From contig JAZGTH010000098.1 in the NCBI GenBank assembly GCA_036877525.1, positions 1,178,001-1,242,000 on the forward strand: DNA of 64,000 bases, given 5' to 3'. Source of the stretch: Chromobotia macracanthus. Its lineage: Eukaryota; Chordata; Actinopteri; Cypriniformes; Botiidae. Positions 1 to 13,600 of this stretch are shown one piece after another. Numbering within the stretch: position 1 is the first letter of the stretch; each line of letters begins with the position of its first letter. The notes beneath the pieces were generated by a model. It saw nothing but the letters and a program-made list of their open reading frames with translations. It did no database searches and was not told where the DNA came from. The translations under genes and the position numbers were made by a program.

Positions 1-2671
1 TTATTTAAACAAAACGGCTCGTTTGCATCTGTTTATTAGTTGCAATTCTCATGAATAACAGTTTTATGATAAACTGATGACGTAGATCACCTATCTATAG
101 TATTCACACAGGTGATTAATTTATCACCTGCAACAATGAATGTCTTGCAACTCTGAAGAACTAAGAAGCATTCAAAGTATGCGGTACTAAAGTAATAAGC
201 CCCAAGATGCCGTGGTTTACAATGAAATGTCACTTAACAATAGCTGTTAAATGTTGTAAATTCACTTGAAATCACGGCTTTACGGGGCTTTTTACCTAAA
301 ACTGTTATTCTAAGAGGCAATATTTCATAAAATAAACACACAGCCACGAAAATGTAAAGCTATTACGGACTCAGCAATGGTGCAGTAATTTACAATGTCT
401 AACTTTAAAGACATTGTAAATATTGACATATACTTATAGACAAAATTATATTTACTGAGCTATTTACTACGGCATCGAATCAAGGGCTGTGTGAATGACA
501 TTACTTTACATTTAGATTAGAGTTGATGATGATGATGATGAAGATGGGAAATGTTCTCTGATGGCACAATGTATTTACTATGTGTTAACTCCGTAGTACT
601 TGTAGTAGTTAACTTGTAGTACTGGGTGTGCAACAGTAAACAAGACCATCATAATAGAGCAAGCAGAACTGGTCCTATAACATTTTCCAGCCACAGTCAT
701 ACAGTTTTACAATGCGTAAAATATATATAAATCATTTTTGTGCATAAAAAAACGCTAAATTGTAACCTATGGAAACAGCAAAAGAGCAAGCAAGAGCAAT
801 GACATTAGCCTGTAACTTCAAATCAAATACGTGCACTTCTCAAGCGGACCGAAGTGGAAACATGACAAAACTCACCCAGTTTCCTGGGACTTCCATTTAC
901 TTCCATTGTTGTTGTATTTTTATGACTTTTTGCGAGTATGCGACAGTCGAGAAAAGAAATTGAACGATAGCGACTGACCGGGCTGAATAAAACCAGTGTC
1001 CCAGATTCTTCACTGAGAAAGGTTTATGCGCCGTGCGAGGATCCCACCCATTACAGTGGTGGTCACCGCCCACAACAGACAGAAACACCGGTCTTTCAAG
1101 TCTGTCCCCAGTTCTCCATTACCTAAAAACTTTCATTTGTTTCGACACATTATGTCTGACTAAATTACAACCTTACTGCTTTCCCTTCATTTGCTATTAT
1201 CAGTTATTGTTAGCGCACAGTTGTCCTCAACTTTTGTCCGACAGTGCACTTTTGAAAGTCGTTTATCCGGGAAAGTTAACATCTTGTTGTTTAAGGGTTC
1301 AATTTGTCTATACTCTATTTAAGGTATATATTATATATTATATCTAATATAATATATCCATTATATAAATCTATTAATCTATATCTATTATATTAATCTA
1401 TATATTCCATAATCTATTACGACCTGTTCTCCGCCTATAGTATGCTGTCATAAATACATATCTAATAATTTATGGGAAAAAGTTAAATAGTAGTATGATC
1501 TATGTTATACTGAAGTGATAACACCCAAAAAGGGTGTTGATTTTTATGCGAGATGTTACATAATATGTTTCTTTGGATAAAATGCGTCGTCATTATAGAA
1601 ACACATGAATCATAATTGGCATATTGCTGTTTACTTCAGAGAGGTGATAGCAGTTGAAGTAATATATCTTTGGATCAAGTTATCTGTATTTGTATATTTT
1701 GAGCCTACATTTTGGGTTTCAAAACAATGTAAATATATAGATTATATGAATTACATAGCTATATAATCCAGTTGCAACACAATTGTTTATAAATAAATCA
1801 CAATACTGTGAATAACGTAGGCCTCAGTACAGTTCTAGTAAAGCCAATAAGCTTCTGTATGGTTGTGTCTCGTTTTGAGTAAACCAATCTTTGTTTAATA
1901 CTTGTCAACTTCAATACAATCGTTGTTTTAATACTTTCTTTTACTTTAGTGCTTAGGAAGTGTCTGGTAGCGCATGTTTGCTGTGTGACAATGGGGATTT
2001 TTACCATTTTCTTGGCAGGCAGCTCCTGGCACACCCTTTGCAAAACCGGCAACCCATACCTGAGCTTAAAGTATGCAAAGGTGTGCACTGTGTGTGTTAT
2101 TTTGAAGATTATACCAAAAACATTCAGCTGTGCAGCCTACAATACCAGCAAGCAAACATTTACAGAAAAAATAATTTTGTGTTTTGTAATGTTTTTAAAT
2201 TACAAAACAAGACCAAAAGTGCCTGTTACATCACTCTCTGGTTGTCAGATTTGTCCATAGTGTGGGATCAAAACAGATATGATTGTTCTGTAATCATTTA
2301 TTTTACTTATAGTACAATGATAAAAGACAATGGTTAATTTTTTAAATAATATCTTGTGTATAACATTACACCTGTTATTTATCAAAAAGTATAGATTAAT
2401 CTGGATGCATAAAGATATATATGTGTGTGTGTGTGTGTCTTAAATTTTAGGATTCGCTTCATAATCTCATCATAAATTAAAAAAAAAATGTCATGGCACC
2501 AGTTCTCAAAACCTTATGAGTTCTGAGAAAGTTTATCATACGTTTTCCACTTAATTTAATATTTTAATATTTATTGTAATGACATTTGTACATTAACCTT
2601 ACTGTAAATTTACTGCTCAAACACTTTCTGAGCCACTGTAAACAATCTGCCTCTTTTTAATTAAAGTAAAT
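1..2671. other. Upstream intergenic DNA, AT-rich
   Basis: No exon or gene is supported here. The sequence is AT-rich, with a very AT-biased stretch at about 1325-1420, a short GAT repeat at 524-541 and a TG run near 2420-2438. Two overlapping open frames around 1949-2337 were examined; they have no recognisable domain, no splice context and no homologue I know. The CpG-rich DLEC1 promoter begins at the right-hand edge. Confidence 0.6.
524..541. repeat. (GAT)n microsatellite
   Basis: About five to six tandem GAT triplets, followed by AAGATG. A short simple repeat in intergenic DNA. Confidence 0.8.
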
Positions 2672-2757
2672 CGCGGCGGACGCGCGGCTCAGTAGCGCGC
2701 CACGTTACCACGGTAACGCCGTGTCAACAAACATGGCGGCCATTATAAAATACAAAG
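2672..2757 (+). promoter_or_regulatory. DLEC1 core promoter and non-coding exon 1
   Basis: A short CpG-dense patch stands out from AT-rich flanks. It contains the X-box and a YY1-like ACATGGCGGC at 2731-2740. An ATG at 2733 is followed by a good donor (CAAAG|GTAACT) after 2757, so this is probably exon 1 with the start of an upstream ORF. The next exon would begin at 2863 or 2868, where two acceptor AGs sit 5 nt apart, and then contains the main ATG at 2914. The transcription start itself cannot be placed. Confidence 0.6.
2704..2717 (+). promoter_or_regulatory. RFX X-box (ciliary promoter motif)
   Basis: GTTACC-AC-GGTAAC is a perfect 6-bp palindrome with a 2-bp spacer and matches the X-box bound by RFX factors. 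It lies 16 bp upstream of ATGGCGGCC in the first exon and about 200 bp upstream of the DLEC1 start codon. RFX factors drive ciliary genes in animals, and the gene downstream encodes a ciliary ASH-repeat protein. The motif is read directly; its function is inferred from its match and position. Confidence 0.82.
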
Positions 2758-2913
2758 GTAACTTCTCCGTGGCATCTTTTAGTTTATAGATTTAGTCTTA
2801 TGTGTGCCCGTTGTGAGCCTTTTGCATAAAATACCATAACTGCCAAGCTTCTTGCGTGCCAGGTCAGGCTTTTATTGAAAGAATTGAGTTTTGTAAACAT
2901 TTTCAACTAAACA

Positions 2914-4638
2914 ATGGCAGATGAAACTGAACCTAAAGCATTAGGGAGGTCTGAGCCCTCCATGAACCGACATAAGCCGGCATCAGCAACAACTCAGGTA
3001 GGGGAATAAATGACATTTGATTACTACTGTTGATACTTTTTTGTTGATATGTTTAATATATAAAATGCACAGTGCCAATACATTGCTTGGATTGCTTAGA
3101 TTAAGGAGTACAAGTGATGCAGTATTAACATATATATATATTAGGTATTTACTTTAACTAGTGTGTATTTTACCTATTGTTTTGCAGTGGGTACATAGTA
3201 AAATACTTCAATAAATTGTAGTAATGGTCTTACAAAACCTAATGTTAAAGGGTTGTGCAAAACATGGCTGTTAGAAATAACTTTAGGAACAAAAGGCGAT
3301 TGCATTTTCAAAAATGCTTTTCATATGTTTTGTGTGTACAGGACATTTCTCATCTACTGGCAAGCATATTCAAGGACCTTTACACCACAGAAGCTATTGG
3401 GAAAGACACTGTTGCTAATCTCAGTAAATCACGCAGAGGAGGTGACAGCTATCATGAAAAATATGTGGAGGAGCTACAACAGGTGTCTCTCTTCTCATAT
3501 CTCAAAAGGGTCTTTCCTAATAAAATGTAAAGAAATTCTTGCAACATTATAGAATTTACCATTTCAATATCATGTCCAGGTACATTCTGAATATAACAAA
3601 CGGATTCAAGATGCTAAAATGCTGGAGACACATATAACACAGGCCCGTCTGCAAGCTGCTGCAAAAGAGGAACACGAGCGGACCAAAATGATGGAGGAAG
3701 TGGGTGAGGCGTACCATCAGCTGGGCCTACCCCCAGGTACATTGCACCAAAACAGTTCTGTTTATGTAAACAAATAACTTGTTTTTACTTACTACAATCT
3801 GTTAGTTAAAAGTAGTTCAACTTTTATGTCTCCAAAGTTAAGTCAGCCTTCAAGTGGTGTGTGGACAGTGAACTTCTCAAAAGAAACAACTTGATTTGTC
3901 CACTGGACTACACAACAGTGGACACCCCTGTCGTTAAAAACCCAAAAGGTAATTAAGCAATTTAAAGCACTTAGAGTACATTTCATAATATTTCACAATT
4001 TCATAATTCTATCATTCTTTACAGGAAAGGTCAAGCCTGGCTTTGTCCAGCCAACTGTCTCGTATAATATGCACATCTGCACTGAAAAGCAGGATGATGG
4101 TTATACTTTGCTCCCCCCACCTGCACATACAGCAGAGAGTCTGCTGGACCAATCGGAGGAGTCCCTCACTCTTCCTTCTTCTGTGGAGTCCAGATCCATC
4201 AAGGGTACTTCCACTGAGGTTTGGCCCCAAGCATTATTCCAGTTATCCAATAACAAAGACAGCAGAATTATCTTTACGTCTGTTCTTAGGACACTGATTT
4301 CAATCAGATTTATACTTTAGCTGTAAGACCAGTACCTAATTTATAATGACAAGCAATGTCTATCTAAAGACTTGGAAATGGCTTTGTGTGCATTTTATTG
4401 ACATTTGTTCTTCAAATTTTCCTCAGAACCTGGGCCAGGTGCGGAAGGCTGCGCGTAAGGAGCGACCCAGTTCTCAGAGTTCGGCAGAAGACAGGGCTGC
4501 CCTGCAGAAGTACAAAGAGAGACATACGTTTTTACGAAACCCGCGTTTTCTGCTCCCTAATGCCCAGCATGGAGGAAAGTCCCTCATTGTGCCAGGGGAG
4601 AGTCAGGAAAATAGGGCAAAAGGCAGAGGAAAAACAAG
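2914..4638 (+). other. dlec1: DLEC1 coding exons 1-6: N-terminal helical region
   Basis: Exons: 2914-2997, 3342-3482, 3580-3736, 3838-3948, 4025-4218, 4427-4638 (residues 1-300). Residues 29-75 contain DISHLLASIFKDLY, a DLEC1 signature. Residues 76-128 are rich in charged residues and Ala and probably form a helix or coiled coil. The exon starting at 3838 encodes the conserved KWCVDSELLKR segment, and the last exon encodes LRNPRFLLPN and GGKSL, also conserved in the human protein. Exon 5 must use the GAG|GTTTGG donor at 4218; an alternative donor at 4204 leads to a stop in the next exon. Confidence 0.88.
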
Positions 4639-7600
4639 GTTGGACGGCTGCTGAAAGTTAATTGGTTTTTATAACTCTTCAGATTAATTTGTATTGCTGA
4701 AGGTTTGCTTTTTAATAGATAAGAATACATAATGGAATTCTTAGCCAAATTAAATAAAGTAACTCTAGAGGAGACACGTGTGATTACTGGAGCCTATTTT
4801 TAAGGAGAAAATGTATAAGGAGAAATGTACACAGAAGTTTGCATTTGTCTGTATAGGAGAAAAAATGGGAAAAAAGGATATATTCTGTATAATTTCATTT
4901 CAAAATGCATAACACAAAACGTAAAAGAAAAACAAAACATTTGCCAGTGGGTTAAGAATAATAAATTTTATGTAGTATTCTCCAAAAACGTATGTCATAT
5001 AATCAGCGTATATAATCAATCATATGTCATAAAATCCATTGTTACATATTGTTTATGTTGTTTAATAGCGGTTAAGAAAATAAGGGCCTTTATCATCGCA
5101 ATGCATGGTTTCACTTGTAATTCCCAATGGCCTTGTCCTTTGTTATCATGCTGTTTGCATTACAGACAGCTTTATTTAACTATTAATGCCACAATATTTG
5201 AGCAGCTTGGGTAGGGGAAATATGATACACACAAACACTCAAGATAAAGATCACACCCTATTTTGTGGTGTCTTGTGGTATAAATGCTGCGCATTGTGAT
5301 ATATTTTTTCAGAATGTCAAAGCCTGAAAAGCACAACATTGTCATCATGACATTGCAGACCAGTAGACGGGGTTAATCTACAATGCATATTACAAACCAT
5401 GCTGTATAATTAAATTTTTCTCCAAACACACAGAATGCCAGGTGCTGGTAATGAAAGAGAACTGGATTACATCATTAACTCAGTTGAATCATTCCATATT
5501 CTGTTTAACTCATCTGGCCCAACCAGAATTTTAATTAATGAGGTTGTAAAAGTTAAAAATAAGTTAAAATTGTTTTGGATGGAATATAGTACACCACACT
5601 CCAGGACGCATCAACTTCCCAGCTACCACAAGTTATACAATGCAAAAGAGACTGATTCTTGCTTACAACACCTGAATTAGTGGGACAAAACTGATTTATT
5701 CTGTTTTCTTTCACTGCAGATTTAATATTCAAGCCATCAGTTGTGATGGCCATTATTGAGTGAGAAAAACTGTTCAATTTATTTAATTGTGTATTACCAT
5801 AGTGTCCATTAAAAAGACACATGGATCACAATTTTACTAGGCAAAATAATGAGATGAGATCAAATATTCCAAATGTTCCCTTTCTGTCCTTCAACACCAG
5901 TCCTGTGGCCCCTGTTCCCATCTTCATTGCAAATCCACCTGCGATCATCTTTACTGACTACAGCGTAGGACAAGTATATGAGGTATGAACTCACTGATTA
6001 TGTCTTACATTTGATCTATTGTGGTACATTCAATCCCTTACTGGAGTTCTTACGAAGTTATGATCATGCTTAAACTTACAATGCGTGCAACTGAATCAAT
6101 CATTTGAAGTTCTTAATTGAACTGTTATTTAAGCACCATTAATATAAACATTCATAAGTCTTTCCCCACAGGTTAAGATCCAGTTTCTGCATCTGAATGG
6201 AGTCTTTCCAGTTTTGTGTGTTTTCTGTTCTGAATGGTGCCTTCTGTTTCCTGTAGACTGTGGTGGAGTTAAAAAACATGACTGCGACCAGTCGTCATGT
6301 TCGTCTGATTCCTCCAATGTCTCCACATTTTTCTGTTGGTTTGGGTGAGTTTCCAAAACGAAACTTGCCTGTTAATGTCATGAAAGCATCATTTATGCTG
6401 GCATAACATCTCAGTTCAAGGGTAAAACTGTAAGTCTTTCATTGCTGAACTGAGGGAATGTTGTAAATAAACAGTAAATAACATTCTGTGTAAAAGAATT
6501 TTAGGGCCAGGCTTAAAGTTATCACAGGATTTCAAAGAATTCTGTGGAATTTCCTTATAGCTATAATTTGCTGCAGCTCAAGATGGCAGAATAAGGAAAC
6601 AGAGACATCTACTGGTAAAATGTAAATACTTTACTTACATAGGCCTAAGCTTTAGGATAAACCTATTGGTGTGATACAGTTTAGTCAACCAGTAGGTTTT
6701 TAAATGGCTAATGCTGAGATCTAGGAAATCTGATGGCAGTCATTGTGCTGTTATAATCATACTGCAAATTTAAAGCTGCAGTTCATAACTTTTTGGGGTT
6801 AAAATGAACAAAAATCAGAGAAAGTACATGGCAGATCAGTGTTAAACACGATCTTCTCGCCTTATACAGATTTCCAACGTTATTTTTTTAACAGTGATTT
6901 ATTTATTTGAGCTGTCAGGTCTGAATTCCCAAGAAATATTAGATAGTTTTCATTATGCATTCTGAAAAAAATAAAAGCAATGTAAAGTAACCTGCAATGT
7001 TACGTTTTGAACAGAGATGGCGGTAGAGAGGCGAAAATTGTGGATTGTCACTTTAATGATCACTTTAATTGATAACAATTACGTTATCATTAAAATTGTA
7101 AAATTTAAATGAAAATTTATTTTACACAATACTACCTAAAAATTCACTATGCAATTGACTGTCGAATAAGAAAAATAAGAAGAATAGTGTAACAGATGTA
7201 TATGTTTCACAGGCAGGTTCCCTGGTGAGGGTGGAATTGTTGCTCCTGGTATGAGCTGTCAGTATATGGTGCGCTTTGCCCCAGACTCCCTGGCTGATTA
7301 TGAGGACATTCTTGTTGTGGAAACACAGTCGCCGTATCCTCTCATTATACCAGTGGAGGCTCACAGACCCCCTCCAATACTGACTCGTGAGTCAACGTAA
7401 ACATATCACGCCTCTAGCATGTAAATCTCTACTCGTTGACAGATTTAATATTTCTGAAACTGGTTGCTCTGACTCACCCCTTGAATAGTTTAAAAAATGT
7501 TTTAACATGATTGCCTGAAAATATATTGCTATATCTGGCATTCCTGGCTCATTTAGATATTTGTTAGTGAAAGCATCCACGCAGCTAACAATTTTAGCTA

Positions 7601-10600
7601 ACATTTTCCCTAATGTTTCCATTAGGTAACAAATATATAAAAAATATTATTTTGAACATTTTAAAAACATTCAAAACGGTCAGTCTGTTAGATGTCATCT
7701 AAACATTATTGCTTGATCATATAAACATTATTCAATTTTTAAAATGTTCCACTAACAACTTAAAAAATAAAAATTTTCATATATAACTTTAAAAAAGGTT
7801 AGACTTACGTTACTGCAGGAACATTTTTTGATAACTTTGAGAGAACTTATAGAACGTTAGATAACATTCTGAGAATGTTCGGGGTTAGTTGGGCATACAC
7901 AAATTATATTATTTTGTGTTATTATATTAACCTCAAATTGTAAGGATGCATTGTATTATTACTTTACTAAATTGCAATTTTTCGGTGTCCAGTGCCAGCA
8001 GTCATAGACTGTGGTTACTGCCTGGCTGGAGGGGTGAAGTTTATAGAGGTTTTATGTCAGAATGAAGGCCTGAGTTCTGGAACATTCTGCATAATGCCTA
8101 AGAAACAATGGCCTGCCTCCAGCCTCAGGGTAAGCAAGCTCAAATAAACATGATTGAATAAATTTTCTGTACATTAACCCACTTAATTTTCCTCTCAGTC
8201 AGCAGTGAAGGCAGCCTATGCAGAACAGCCTCCTTTTGCCATCAGTCCTTCTGTTTTTGGTCTTCTGCCCGGACAGGCCACCATCATAGAGGTGAGATTT
8301 TTACAATGAAGAGCACAGACCCATCTTACAAATTTAGGTTGTAAGAATGTTTCCCTAACATTTCCATTATGTAACAAAAACGTTAAAAATGTTATTTTGA
8401 ATGTTTTAGGAATGCTCAAAATGTCCAGTTTTTAAGATCTTGTATTAATGTTATTGCTTGGTTAAAAGAATGTTATTCTGTAACATTTTTAAAAACATTC
8501 CACTAACATCTTAAGATGAACTTTCTTTGCATGATACATAATGTTAAAAACACTACTAATGTTACTGCAAGAATGTTTGTAATAACTTGGAGAGAACTTG
8601 GAGAGAACTTGGAGAGAACTTTTAGAGAACGTTAGCCAACATTCTAAGAGCATTCCGTGTTAGCTGGGTATGGATGTATCTGGCACGGATTAAGCATGGA
8701 GTTGATGATTCAGTGGAGCTGATGACTCATGATTCATGGAGTCTATGATTCAGTAAGTTTGGATTTGTTTCATTATTTAGGTTGTGTTTTTTCCCACTAC
8801 GGCTGAGAACTGTACTCAGGATTTTACCATTGTCTGTGACAACTGCCAAGTAAAAGATATTACCCTTCAAGGTAGGGAATAAATTCAGCCAAACCGAAGT
8901 TCTTTATTATCTACATATACTGTGAAATTAAATTTAAAGGAGCAACAGTTCAGCAATGTTTTGAAAGTGTCAAAAAACAACTTTCTCAGGTACAGGTCAG
9001 CTGGTTGCGGTTGAGCTGGTTTCAGTATCAGGTGGAGAAGATCATCCTGAATTTGGGGAATTGTCTGATGTCACGGCTGACCATTTTGTGCGGTTTGAAT
9101 CGACCAATCCACGCTCAAATCTTCAGAAGACAGTGATCATAAAAAACAATGCGTGAGCTCCTTTAATACTGTAAAAAAGAACACAGAACAGTTATGTGTA
9201 AACAATCACTGACATGTTTGTTCTATAATTTTACGCATGTAAATTAATATTGTGCTTATATGCACTGTAGACACTTGGAGCTCCCATTCCACTGGCAGAT
9301 CATGCAGCCCAACCTCAAGTCTCTGTTTCCTGGAGAAACTCCAGACCCATCCACCATCCAGCATCATGTTGATACAGACGGTGGGTTCATTATCAGTCCA
9401 GCCGTGGGTATCCTGGCTCCTGCACAGGAACACGAGTTCCTGCTTACATTCTCTCCCTATGACGTATGTCCACTCACACACATATAAACACTCTCATGTA
9501 GAAGCAGGATTGCATACACACACCTGTACTTTCTTTGAATCTACTTCTCTTTCAGTTGAAAGACTATCACAGTGTCTGCCACTTGGTAATCATGGATGTT
9601 CCGGATCCACCTAGAGTCACTGAGAATGGGTAAAAAGAGTGATTTGTGTGCACCCAGCTAACAGTTATCAAAGTTCTTTCAACGTTACCAAAGAAGGTTC
9701 TCACAGTAACGTTAGTAGAACATTTTTTTAAATAATGTCATTTACATATATCTGAAGTTGTTAGGGGGACATTTTAAAAACGTTACAGTTAAAAACTTTT
9801 AATTACGTTAAAAGCGTTAATTAAAAAGTTTGAATACTCTTCTTTTAACCAGACAATAATGTTAATACAATGTCTAAAAAACTGGACGTTTTAAATGTTT
9901 CCAGAATTTTTAAAATACCAATTTCCAACGTTTGTGTTACTTAATAGACACATTAGGGAAACATTCTTACAGCCTAAAATTGTTAGCTAGGCAGTCTTTT
10001 CAGTGTTAAAATACTTTACCCTATCCCAATTTCCAGTAATTTGTAGAGGCTGCTACTGTATAAGCTCTTGTAGATTTTCTTGAAAAGTGTTAACATTGTG
10101 GTTCTCTGGCACTATCAGAATATATATTTTCTTGTTTGAGTGTCCCAACCAGCCCAAGATAGGAACATTGCCTGAGCCAATAGCATGAGTCAGGAGTCAA
10201 ACTATTCCTTTGTTTTGTTCAGGAAAGCTGCTATTTGTGCAGTTCCATTTGGTGATGCTAGTTGTGCAAAAAAGACACATTTCACCCTAAATTCTGTGAA
10301 TTTTTTGATGACTTTGTTATTGGAATTTTAGATAAACTTACCAATAAAGGTTTTTTAATCCTGTGTTGTTTTTTCTTGTAAATCTCATGTTCTAATTTGC
10401 AGGATGAGCCTCGACACAGCACTGCATGTAAATGATGTGACAGTTTTGGAGCTTGAGGTGAAAGGTTCAACCGAGCCTTTTAAAATCCTTCTTGAGCCAT
10501 ATGCTGTTTTAATAGCAGGGGACACGTTTATACACACCACAATCCACAAGAAATTTAAGGTACTGCTCTGTTAAAAGGTCAAAACTACTTCAAATTTAAT

Positions 10601-13600
10601 CCCATGTACTCCAATGTACTTCTTTCCCGATTCTAATTTACAGTAACATTTTCATCAAAGGTTTTTTTTTAAGCTCTGACATTTTTAATATATTTATGTT
10701 TTATATATGTGTGTTTAATGTGTGTCTTTCAGATGTGGAATCATAGCAAGTCAGTCATTCACTTTGAATGGGAGCGAATTGTCGACTGTCACATGGTTGA
10801 AGTAGAGCCCCCTACAGGGGAAATAGGTCAGAACTTTGTAGATAATGAGACAAAGGGATAGTTCAAGAGAAAAGTGAAAAGTCTGTTTATTTGCACAACC
10901 TCATGTCTTTCAAACCACGATGATTTTAGTCATATAGTATGTTTTACCTTTATGATGTTTTCATCATTAAGGTTTGTCATTACTGGGTGTTAGGAACCTG
11001 AAAAATACTTAGTACTTATGCGTATTTCAATTCTTTGTATAAATTGATCCAAACTGGTTACCTACAGAGATTAATGAATGTTTTGACCTGGAGTTAATTC
11101 TGACTGGAGGGAAACCGGGTCATTTTACCTCAACACTGCAGTGTCACGTTCGTCACCATCCTAAACCTGTAGGACTGGCCATTGAGGCCACTTTTAAGGT
11201 CAGAGGTGTTTTAATCCCTTTCCTACTCATTTAAACCCAGTAGGCCACATAGAGGCCATTACGGGTGTTTAGAAAACAATGCATCATGGTGTACAGTTTT
11301 GATGATTAGGCTATAATACATGTTGTGGTGTGTCTCAGGGGCCACATTGCACAGTGAATGTACCCAGTCTGGACTTTGGTCTGCTTAAAAAGGGAGATGA
11401 GAGCGTCTCTACCATCCAGATCACCAACAGCAGCCTGATAGATGCCCACTGGAGCCTAGAGGAACTGCCCGGCACTCAGCTGCTCATCGAGGGACTGGTA
11501 CTGTCTGTCTCCTTAAAATGAGGTTTAGGGCTTTACTGCAGCCAACTAATAGACAAACAGAAGGTGTACTTTATTACTAAGTTTAGATTTTGCCATAACA
11601 AATAATAAATAATGAATAATAAAGCTTTTGTATGGTTTGTATGGTACAGTCTAAAAAGAGGTAAAAGGTGGTTGTTACCATAAGGAGCTATTTCTAAAGC
11701 GATCTGAAATTACTTTTGCTGAGTGTTACATGTAGTCAGGTTGATTCAGTTATTTTAGAAAAACTTTACTTAAAAAAAACTTTACTTACACATTGAAAAA
11801 CATCAACTTAAAGCTGCGACCCGTAACTTTTTTGGTTAAAAATAAACAAAAATCTGTTATTAAGCAAGTACATTGGCATCTGTAATCGTAAAAGAAGTAT
11901 TAGTGTGTATTTCTGCTTATTTGTGTTCAGGTGGATATAAAGCCAAGAACAGGAGTTCTGCCTCCGCTGGAATCCTGCAGTGTGGACATAGTCTTCAGAG
12001 CTCTGTCCTGTCAGAGCTTTGAGTCTGTCCTACAGCTTACTGTGCTGAACGGGACTGGCTGGTGAGGAAATCTGACAATCATTACTGACCTCTGCACAGA
12101 AAAACAAGAGGAACAACAATATTACACGTAGTGAAAAGCTGTTATTGCTGTCACATATTGCATGTGTTTGTCTTCAGTCACCTCTCTTTGCGGGCAGACG
12201 TTCAGTCACCTCAGGTGTGTTTACTGGGCTGTGAGCTGGTGTTGGCTGATCTGTATGTAGGAGTTCCGCAGAGCGGCAGCGTGACCATGTTTAACCAAAC
12301 ACTGCTGCCAGCCCACTTCACCTGGAGCAAGGTGAGACCGTGACAGAGCCCCATGGGTCTACAAACTCAACAGTGAATGTTTGCTAACATTCTGTAAAAG
12401 ATCTCAAAGTTATCAAAAAATGTTCTTGCAGTAACATTAGTAGAAAGTTGATATATACACATGATATATCAGAAATGTTATTTTTAAGTTAGTGGAGCTT
12501 TTGAAAAATATTACAAAATTTAAAAAATGTTTGAATAACGTTCTTGTAACCAAGTAATATTGTTAATACAATGTCTAAGAAACTGGACTGTTTGAACATT
12601 CTTTGAATTTGCGAAATAACATTTTTTGTAACTTAATGGAAACATTACAGAAACATTCTTACAACCTAAAGGTGTTAGCTGGGAAAGAGCTTGGTTTATC
12701 TTACATGGCTTATTGCTTTTAGAAAAATCTGTTACAGTGGTTAATCTTTTCAGTGAAATTGTTGGACTAGATGATGTGTCATGCTCAGGTTCTTCTCTCA
12801 CTCTCAGCTCCAGGGTGCACAAGCTCACCTGTGCTCCGCAACTTTCAGCCCCTCTTCAGGCACTCTGGAGCCAAATGGCAAAACAGAAATCTGTGTATCA
12901 TTCACTGCTCACACTGTTGTAAGTCACCCCAAACTATGCTATTTCATGCTATTTAATGCCATTTTATATCGTAAATATGCTTTTATGTTTTTCAGGAGGA
13001 GCTGACTGAAGTGACTGCAGTTTGTGAAGTGAAGGGAATGAGGAGTCCATTAGTACTGAGCTTGTTCTCCAAAGCCAGACCTCTGACTGTGTCCTACTCA
13101 CTGCCTCAGACTCACTGGTGAGGCCACATTTACCTCATTTTACCTCAGATCTACATATACTTTCTTTAGACATTTTTATTATTCTTGTTTTTAAACAGTC
13201 ATTTGTAATTGTTCATTGTTGTTTATTGTTACTGTTCAGTGTTAACTCAAATGATGCTGATTATCAGCCAATCACCCTGGACTTTAGTGAACAAGAGCCA
13301 ATGCTTATTGGCCAATCCGTTAAACGACAGCTGCTGATAACTAATCGTACAGCTGTTACCGCCCCTTTCACTGTGGAGGTGGAATACTTTACAGGAGGGT
13401 CTTCGCAACCGCCCGAAAACTTGCAAAGGTACATACAGTAATATAGCTTGATTCAGCCTGATTTTTACATTTATGAAATATTTAATGAATCTATATAAAG
13501 ACCACTGATCCTGTTTTTAGGAACTCAGTTCCTCTCCATTCTGCTCAAGCCAAAAAAATTCAGCAGAAAGCCTATGAGGGTAGGTGCAAAACAGCTACCA

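Larger units (their letters stand above)
5901..9152 (+). other. dlec1: DLEC1 coding exons 7-13: first ASH/MSP-like modules
   Basis: Exons: 5901-5982, 6257-6344, 7213-7386, 7993-8129, 8199-8291, 8781-8871, 8990-9152 (residues 300-576). Residues about 305-413 form a typical ASH module: FTDYSVGQVYE, then ELKNMTATSRHVRLIPP, then a GIVAPGM turn and an RFAPDS strand. A second Ig-like module follows (IDCGYCLAGG to about residue 530). ASH/MSP/HYDIN-type modules are a hallmark of ciliary and centrosomal scaffold proteins. Confidence 0.9.
9271..13117 (+). other. dlec1: DLEC1 coding exons 14-23: central beta-sandwich repeats
   Basis: Exons: 9271-9463, 9556-9629, 10403-10559, 10733-10826, 11068-11198, 11339-11497, 11931-12061, 12178-12331, 12808-12918, 12996-13117 (residues 576-1018). 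Repeated module signatures are visible: a xPxxGxLxP turn before a hydrophobic strand (ISPAVGILAPAQ, FSPSSGTLEPNG) and VPSLDFGLLKKGDES near residue 800. The exon at 12808 has two nearby AGs; the one after 12807 keeps the frame and gives FTWSKLQGAQ, matching the family. Confidence 0.88.

Noticed and set aside
1949..2337. Two overlapping plus-strand open frames (103 and 125 codons) upstream of DLEC1
   Set aside because: Several frames are open at once, there is no splice or promoter context, and no domain is recognised.
4825..5214. 129-codon open frame in a DLEC1 intron
   Set aside because: AT-rich, low-complexity composition and no phase-compatible splice sites; it probably arose by chance.
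8216..8419. Minus-strand open frame whose peptide resembles frames at 13769 (+) and 32645 (-), with a shared PKTFKI-like start
   Set aside because: All three lie in copies of the CCCAGCTAAC MITE; the likeness comes from the repeat DNA and there is no sign of protein selection.
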